Source: Paulinella micropora
Taxonomy: Eukaryota > Cercozoa > Imbricatea > Euglyphida > Paulinellidae
Reading direction: 5' to 3'
Assembly (NCBI GenBank): GCA_019918135.1
Contig: WBZZ01001156.1
Coordinates: forward strand, 1 to 64,000
DNA: 64,000 bases
The notes beneath the pieces are model-generated. The model was not told the origin of the DNA and ran no database searches. It was given only the letters and a program-made list of their open reading frames with translations. Made by a program: the position numbers and the translations under genes. Below, in pieces: positions 58,186 through 64,000 of this stretch (its first letter is position 1; each line of letters starts with the position of its first letter).

Positions 58186-59009
58186 ATGGAAAAGATTAAT
58201 AGCATTAAGGTGAAGCCAGTAAAACAAGAGGGCGATGGAAATAAAAAAGCAAAAGGTTATAAATTATTCAATGAGCCCTATTCAAATATATTTCTACTCG
58301 CCCGTAAGAAGAGAGGGAAAACGACAGCACTCTTTGAAATACTGAAACGGATACAGACAGAAAAACCCGTCTTGTCATTATTGCTTCAACAATTCACAAG
58401 GACTACATTTATGAAGCAATGGTTAAGCACTTTAAGAACAGGGGAAACCCAATGGCAATTTATACCTTTCTTAAATCAGATGGTGGGAATGTCATTGATT
58501 ATGAGTTAGACAAACTGAACAGACAGGACGGGCAACACGAAGGAGAAGTAAAACAGGACAAAGAGGAAATAGAGAAGCCACAATTTTTATTCTCTGGAAA
58601 GGAAAAGAAAAAAGAAGAAGGAGGTGAGAAGAAAGAGAGATCAAGTAAGTATATTTCACCAGAGGTTATTTTTGTTTTGGACGGTTTAGGAAGTGGATTA
58701 AGAGACAAGTCCGTAAGCGATTTGTTAAAAAAGAACAGACACTATAAAAGTAAGGTGATTATGTCTAGTCAGTATCTGAACGACCTACGGCCAGAAGCCA
58801 TTAAGCAGTTATATTATTTATTAATCTTTCCAGGCCAGTCTCAGGACAAAATGGAACTCGTGTATAAACACTTAGATTTATCTTTTGACTTTGATTACTT
58901 TCTGGACAAGTATCACGAGGCTACAAAGGAACGATTTAATTTTCTTTATGTTTCAAGTGCTGATGATGAATTACGCAAAAACTTTAATTTAGCTTATCGC
59001 GTGCGATAA
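58186..59009 (+). pseudogene. DNA packaging ATPase, element C, frameshifted
   Basis: The first frame has MEKINSIKVKP and the P-loop NIFLLARKKRGKTTALFE. A one-base loss near 58350 moves the rest to another frame with VIFVLDGLGSG, where the second Asp of Walker B is Gly, and SSQYLNDLRPEA. The C-terminal codons (AYRVR) and the stop form one arm of a perfect hairpin. Both the frameshift and the Walker B change argue for an inactive gene. Confidence 0.85.
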
Positions 59010-59011
59010 GC
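58992..59011. terminator. Perfect palindrome overlapping the ATPase stop codon
   Basis: gcttatcgc-gt-gcgataagc; the stop TAA is within the right arm. The last five codons of the gene differ from the element A copy, so the hairpin seems to have replaced the original gene end. Confidence 0.5.
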
Positions 59012-59079
59012 AATTATCACAAGGTGAATGATTTTCGTCTAAAATAAAATTTTTAATTAATTATTTTTCTGTATTATAT

Positions 59080-59379
59080 ATGCCAGTATCACCAGTGATA
59101 ATTTCACAACCATCAGGATATAAAATCGGATACAATCCATCAATGCCACAGAAGGGAGGAAAAAAGAAAACTAAGAAGAAGGGATGTGGTCAAAAGGGGG
59201 GAAAGATTCACTGGGCAAAGGTCGGAAAAACAGCAATGGCTGTTAATAAATTCTTTCGCGATAACAAGATTATTTCAAAGACCGCTAATGCCCTTGGCGA
59301 TGTCGGGGTTCCATATGCGTCTCGTATTGGTTCTACTGCTGCAAAACTTGGTTATGGTAAGCAACGAGGAGGGCTGTAA
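59080..59379 (+). CDS. Small Lys/Gly-rich virion-type protein, element C
   Basis: The 99-aa product has a short Pro/Tyr N-terminus, a GGKKKTKKKGCGQKGGK basic block, and IHWAKVGKTAMAVNKFFRDN with a Gly-rich end, matching 13497-13823. It is intact. It lies between ATPase and protease, as in A. A TTAATTAATTATTTTT run and TATATATG precede it. Confidence 0.62.
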   Translation: MPVSPVIISQPSGYKIGYNPSMPQKGGKKKTKKKGCGQKGGKIHWAKVGKTAMAVNKFFRDNKIISKTANALGDVGVPYASRIGSTAAKLGYGKQRGGL

Positions 59380-59440
59380 AGTTTCATTACATATTTTTTT
59401 CAAATTCTAAAATTTAGAAATATTTTTTTTTGATAATATA

Positions 59441-61558
59441 ATGGGGTCAACTAAGACTAAGAAGGTGAAAAAGGCAAAAGTCCGTCCACCGCGGGTTTAG
59501 AAATAAGAGTGGGAGGCCTTATATTATCCAGAAGGGTAAAAAATATTATCTTAATTTTGGTAAGAAAACAAATGATTTAAGCACATTACAAATTGTTAAA
59601 CTTTTTATGAAATATATCGGTAATAAGCCAAAGTCGCAAAGGGCTAGTCGCAAACCAAGGGAAAAAATAATCAAATCTGATTTCAATCGTCTTGAACACG
59701 AGAACCGAAACCAGATACAAAGCAACTTACAAAAGAAATATGAGTTAATACATGACGAGGAAGAAAAGGAAAGAAGAAAAGGGATGAGATAGAAGAAGAA
59801 AAGAAAATGCTAGAACGAAAAGACATAGCAGATGCTAAGGAAAGACAAGATATAATGGATAGGGAACACAAAAGAGAACTAGCGGATATTAATGAACGGC
59901 AAGAACAAAAAGCCAGAGAACTAAGAAGGGAGCAAAAACTCATAGAAGATGTAAAATATGAAGAAGACAGAAAAAATAGGATACAAGCATTACCACCGCC
60001 ACCGCAATATCAATATATTATGCCACCACAACAGGGACAGCCACAGCCACAAGAACCGCGATTAGGAGCACCACCACAAGCAACGCCATTACCTAATTTA
60101 GGAGATGAAGCACCATTGAAAACAAAAGAACAATATGAGGAAGAAAAAAAGCAAAAGCAGAAAGATATTAAAACACTGAAATTAGCAGGATATACAGATA
60201 ATTTCATGAAAAAGATGAGTCGTAAAGACTTACAAAAAGCCAGTCATGATATTCAGACGGCTATAGCCACAGCAACATCTTTAGAAGAACAGAAAAAGTT
60301 AGCAGAAGAATATAAAGAAAAACTTGAAAAGGAAGAAAAGAAAGCAGAAGAAAAGGGTAAGCATTTTGAACATTTACAAATTAATCAATTTTTAATCTCT
60401 GCATTTTCAAAAACTTATCACCCAAACATTACTATAAAAGAGTTAGCAAAGGCTTTAAAAAAGAGACTGGATAGTGATGGTCATAAAAAATTAAATTACA
60501 AAGACACTGCAAAGTGGATTATTGACATGATTAAAAGGTTTAATATTGATGTTGGAAATGAAAAGGAAAACGTAAAAAGAAAAGTAGCGGATTATGCTAG
60601 ATATGAAGAGTTTATGGGAAATCTCCAAAATATTGGAGATTATAAACAAAAAGGGACTGGAGCGAAGACATTAGAAAAATTAATGGATAAGGTATTTTCA
60701 ATAAAAATAATTAAAAAATATCTATCCCGCAAAGATTGGAAACATACGATGAACAAAAAGGACTTTGTAAAAACTCTAACTAGCAAAATGACAATAGACC
60801 CGAACGTTGATAAACAAGTTTCAAATGATTTGAACATTGACGAGGGAATGCCACAACCGCTACCCCCGAGAACAAGTTCTGCGGAGCAGAACATCGTGGC
60901 AAAGCCACTCATCGCGGAGACAACCATACCCCCGAGCGTCGCGGAGACGCCACAACCACAGACAGACGATGTTTATCAACAAACGAGAATGAACGATATG
61001 TTGAATTTAAATGAAAATTTAACATTGGATGAGAGTGAAGTTGATAAATATCAGCAAGAGGGAGAGGGACGGAGACTAATGACTCATGAAATAGACGACA
61101 TAATGAAAAAATATGGATGGTATCTCGGAGCAAGAGCCAGTGATGAAATCTACAAGTTGAAGCCCGGAAGCAGAAAACGATACGGATTTATTATGAATTT
61201 GGACAATCACAAACAAGCGGGGTCTCATTGGATCGCAGTATGGATAAGTCTAGATAAAGACAGGAGTGTTGAAGTGTAGGACGCTTTAGCACTTTATGAG
61301 CCAACAGAAGACTTTCAACAACAAATGAAACGGCTAATTGACCGAAGTAATCCAGATAGTTATTTGTTAATGAAGGTTAATCAAGTAAAACAACAATCAA
61401 ACACATCAGACACGTGCGGTTGGCATAGTATGAGGTTTTTAATGGAGCGGGCGAAAGGAAACAGGTTTAAGTTTGCTAGCGGATATACAGACATCAAAAA
61501 AGAAGAAGCAGAGAAATTAAAAGCACAGAATGGGTATGGTTTTGACACCTATTTATGA
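59441..61558 (+). pseudogene. Adenain-like cysteine protease, element C, broken
   Basis: The N-terminus (MGSTKTKKVKKAK) runs into a stop after a 2-base loss near 59500. A second frame has PYIIQKGKKYYLNFGKK, and a third (59807-61279) has the coiled coil, a Pro/Gln linker and SHWIAVWIS with the catalytic His. A TAG at 61277-61279 falls just before the catalytic Asp position. The same frame later has SDTCGWHSMRFLMERAKG with the catalytic Cys. A boundary-type hairpin repeat is embedded in frame at 60967-61053. The middle of the protein is longer than in A and poorly conserved. Confidence 0.82.
60875..61053. repeat. Boundary-type hairpin units inside the protease frame
   Basis: 60875-60896 is gttctgcggagcagaac followed by atcg. 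60967-61053 runs from cgatgtttatcaacaaacgag to gagtgaagttgataaatatca, the same termini and stem as the intergenic units at 56856 and 52979, with an unrelated centre. It is translated as DDVYQQTRM...SEVDKYQ without breaking the frame. Between the two, two more GCGGAGAC-type words occur. Confidence 0.7.
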
Positions 61559-61575
61559 GCATCGCTTTCATTCGC

Positions 61576-61722
61576 TGATATTTATCAACTACACTCTCAT
61601 TCGTTTCACTCAATCTCGTTTGTTGATAAACATCGAAAACCGATTTTATTTTTTTCAATAAAGAAAAAACGATGTTTAGAATAAGCGAGAGTGCGGAGCA
61701 CGAAGCGCAATTCTAAATATCA
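61576..61722. repeat. Bipartite intergenic hairpin pair at the truncated end of C
   Basis: Unit 61576-61635 (tgatatttatcaac...gttgataaacatcg), an AT spacer of 34 bp, then unit 61670-61722 (cgatgtttagaat...attctaaatatca), whose last base is the A of the penton ATG. One base is missing from the T-run of the second unit relative to 56950. Confidence 0.8.
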
Positions 61723-61740
61723 TGGACTATAAGGGAAGGA
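61722..61740 (+). pseudogene. First codons of a truncated penton gene, element C
   Basis: ATG-GAC-TAT-AAG-GG matches the start of the element A penton gene (MEYKG) directly after the same kind of hairpin. After about 61740 the sequence changes to GC-rich repeats of gga/agg that are unlike any penton gene. This marks the junction with flanking retroelement or host DNA. Confidence 0.6.
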
Positions 61741-62440
61741 GGAGGACGAGGAGGAGGAACATGGGGAGGAGCCTCGAGGTGGCAAGGAACCCCTCAGAGA
61801 GGAAGAAGAGGAGGTCGGGGATATACCCCTTATGGAGGGAGAGCTGTTCGAGCTCCAGCCCCCCCCACCCAGAGGAGGAGGAGGCTCATGGGCAAGCTCC
61901 AACCCGAATTTCGGTCGAGCTCAGGCCTAAAACACTGCCTCGGAGACCGATACGTCATCCCACCCGGACACTACTCAAGGTAATCGTTTCGAGGTGGTGG
62001 AATGACTGGAGGGGGAAGAAAAGAGGAAGGAGAAGACTGTGAAGTTTAACTCTAAAGTCACAGTGCTTTCTAATGCTGTTGTGCAGAATGGGCCAACGCT
62101 TCCTCAATCTGAATACAAAGATGTGGGTACACAGAGACTGCAGCCCCAAGGTAGTCTCATACCCGTTCATACATCACGGTTACCAATGATAACTGATGCA
62201 AATAGGAAGGCGGGACTTGCGATGGAGGCGAGGAGGCCAATGGCAGACGTATCGCCTCTGCCAAGCAAACAACTACGAACAGACTCAATGTCTACGATCG
62301 CGGCGGGTGGCGAGCAAAAAGACAATGTGTGTACTCAAGTGCCACAAGACAATGTCGCTCACATAGTAAACGCACCAGTACCGCAGAATAATAACAATGT
62401 TAATGAGGTGAAGCAGGAGGAGAAGAGAAGGAGGAGTTGA
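61740..62440 (+). pseudogene. Retroelement gag-like region, frames broken
   Basis: One frame to 61983 is Gly/Arg-rich (GGRGGGTWGG, RGRRGGRGYTPY), like an RGG box. Another (62039-62440) is polar, with no clear domain, and ends in a Lys/Arg/Glu run just before the protease-like frame. The GC content is much higher than in element C. The position before a retropepsin-like frame suggests a gag-type region, but no CCHC knuckle is seen. Confidence 0.35.
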
Positions 62441-63108
62441 AAAACTTAGAGACAAGACTCCAAAATTTGGAACGTAAAGTTCTTGTTCTCGCAGTCAATA
62501 TACACAGGCCCCCCCATGCTCTGTGTTATACGGAACTTTATTGTGAAACATTGAAGACAATATTAAAAGTTGGTAATGATACGATGGCGAATATTAATAT
62601 TGTCAGCCGGAAGTTTTTTAATCGATACCGGGACTGGGTGGACGGAAATATGAAAAATTCGACTGGCACTCTGAAGGGAGTGGGTAGCCGAACGGTCATC
62701 ACGGGAATCATCACACTGACCTTTAAATTAAAATCCGCACGAGTATACCGCATGGACCTTTATGTCGTCCCCGGTTACCACGGGTCAATATTACTATCGT
62801 ATGACCAATTGGCTACGATGGGGACTGTGATTGATTGCGCCGCACGGCGAGTGATATATGGAGTAAAAAGAGGAGAAAAGAACGATATTGATCCCTTCAA
62901 CGCTACTGACTCTTATGAGGCTTATGAGCTGAGTCTAGCGACTGATCACAAAAAGATGGCCATCGCACATGAGGCACTTGAGGTGTACGTTCACCCCCAT
63001 GTCGTAAGACCGGATGAGCTGTCCTGGACCGACAATTGGGAATCCCAAAAGTGTGCACTGTCACAGTTCCGACATGCCATTGGGACAAAAAGTCTATTGA
63101 TGACTTAA
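62437..63108 (+). CDS. Retropepsin-like domain, retroelement or domesticated
   Basis: The frame has VGNDTMANINIVSRKFFNRY, resembling the active-site loop of retroviral-type aspartic proteases (D-T/S-G-A), but with Met in place of Gly. GSILLSYDQLATMGTVIDCA matches the C-terminal ILG-D-L...G..ID motif of such proteases. It begins in a frame overlapping the end of the preceding ORF, as in gag-pro frameshifting. There is no ATG at the start. The reading ends at a TAA while a partly overlapping frame continues at 63036. Confidence 0.45.
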   Translation: MKNLETRLQNLERKVLVLAVNIHRPPHALCYTELYCETLKTILKVGNDTMANINIVSRKFFNRYRDWVDGNMKNSTGTLKGVGSRTVITGIITLTFKLKSARVYRMDLYVVPGYHGSILLSYDQLATMGTVIDCAARRVIYGVKRGEKNDIDPFNATDSYEAYELSLATDHKKMAIAHEALEVYVHPHVVRPDELSWTDNWESQKCALSQFRHAIGTKSLLMT

Positions 63109-63691
63109 TCGAGAAGCGAAAGGAGGAGATTATATGTGTCGCACAAAGAAGCCCGTCGTTGGCGAGATTTGCGGAAGGAGTAGGAACAGATGTCCACATT
63201 ACTAATGGATACTGTTTCCATGCGAAAGTAGGAGAAGAAAAAAGGGAGGCGTTTGTACCAAGGAGAACGGGGCGATCCCGGATACTCCACCAGAAACTAT
63301 TAAAAGTTTTATTACTGATTTCTGGGGTGACGAGCCGACGTGGCCGCGTTCACTAACTGAAGTGAAGAAATGCTTACGGACTTTATTTGAAAATAATAAG
63401 CCGTATACTATTATCCTGCCGCATAATGAGAAGGCGATATGGGCGCAGGAAATAAGGGACCGGCTTATTGATCATCCTATACCGGTACCCTCTCGCAAGC
63501 AACAGCTAGTGGTGGCTTGTCGTTTGGGAACTCGTGAGCAGAGCAGTGCATACAAGCGGAAGCTCAGAGACCTCGACAAGTTGAAATTGATACCGCAAGC
63601 ATTCGCATGCTTTGATGGTTTTTACACCCGTAAGGCTCCTTTGCAATACGCGAGACTTATTGACATGCTGGTGGAGCTATCAGCTTGCTGA
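63036..63691 (+). pseudogene. Unrecognised ORFs downstream of the retropepsin-like frame
   Basis: Two frames follow one another: 63036-63356 (KSIDDLIEKRKEEIICVAQR) and 63362-63691 (KKCLRTLFENNKPYTIILPH, ending MLVELSAC). They may be parts of one broken gene of the retroelement or an adjacent host gene. No reverse transcriptase or RNase H motif is visible. Confidence 0.3.
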
Positions 63692-64000
63692 GGAACACCA
63701 AGGGCCTGAAGGATTAGTAGTTGAAAGATAGGGGTGGCTGTATCATGGCCACCTATTACAATTTCTCATCTTGCAGCAGTAGCCAATCTTTTGGCTTCGG
63801 AACTAACCACTGAAGGAGTTGAGTTGTTATCAGTAGGTGGTGACGTTGACGTCATGATGTAAAGTAAAATTTACATAAGACCATTACTGGTATGGGTGGC
63901 CATATGCATAGCAAGTAATTTAATAAAACAATGCAAACGTAATGAATAAATTATAAAAAAACATAGGGCAAAAAGCCGGTAAGCTTAATAAGCGGACAGA
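63692..64000. other. No gene recognised at the right edge
   Basis: The sequence includes a palindromic tgacgttgacgtca stretch (about 63842-63855) and an aataaaac signal near 63922. It could be the start of an LTR or a 3' UTR, but its partner would lie outside the window. Confidence 0.25.

Larger units (their letters stand above)
51445..61740. mobile_element. Element C: truncated Polinton fragment
   Basis: Gene order matches the left half of element A: integrase and acidic protein on the minus strand, then fibre, membrane protein, Cys-rich protein, 119-aa protein, ATPase, Lys/Gly-rich protein and protease. The fragment ends within the first codons of the penton gene (M-D-Y-K-G). No PolB, capsid or terminal repeat remains. 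Integrase, fibre, ATPase and protease are all broken, which suggests an older, decayed insertion. Confidence 0.85.

Overview
The window is eukaryotic DNA that has been invaded by at least three virus-like mobile elements of the Polinton / polinton-like virus (PLV) / virophage world. The flanks (about 1-4636 and 49730-51440, then 61740-64000) look like ordinary repeat-rich host sequence: ACAT-type and CT/AG microsatellites, a trinucleotide repeat, a probable tRNA-derived SINE, a FAR1/MULE-like fragment and a retroelement-like protease region. Nothing identifies the host species; no bacterial operon signals or rRNA genes are seen.

Element A (5021-25400, 20.4 kb) is a Polinton/Maverick: 336-bp terminal inverted repeats starting AG and ending CT, a near-perfect 6-bp target duplication (catgtg/catgtc), a retroviral-type integrase (broken), a protein-primed family B DNA polymerase (intact, 1333 aa), packaging ATPase, adenain-like cysteine protease, penton, major capsid protein (intact), a long trimeric fibre with a C-terminal S74-type chaperone (broken), and a GIY-YIG nuclease.

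Element B (4637-49729, with A inserted in it, so about 24.7 kb of its own) is a different lineage, closer to PLVs or virophages: no PolB and no DDE integrase, but a primase/polymerase-SF3 helicase fusion, an 876-aa protein with a phospholipase A2-like domain, its own packaging ATPase, capsid and penton genes, and a tyrosine recombinase resembling telomere resolvases. Its 1.7-kb terminal repeats end in about 400-bp palindromes, and A sits inside the left palindrome. Both ends of B lie in the same kind of ACAT microsatellite.

Element C (about 51445-61740) is a fragment closely related to the left half of A: integrase, fibre, membrane protein, Cys-rich protein, ATPase and protease, all in the same order. 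It stops abruptly within the first codons of the penton gene, where retroelement-like sequence begins. Most of its larger genes are broken.

Two features stand out. First, A and C carry a family of bipartite intergenic hairpins: TGATATTT...AACATCG at gene 3' ends (often supplying the TGA stop), an AT-rich spacer, then CGATGTTT...AAATATCA just before the next start codon. One copy lies inside the protease reading frame of C. Second, A, B and C share an adhesion module (fibre shaft, small membrane protein, secreted Cys-rich protein). Although A and B have unrelated replication and integration genes, their fibre shafts are nearly identical at the DNA level, which implies recent exchange. The many single-base frameshifts may be decay or uncorrected long-read indels; this cannot be settled here.
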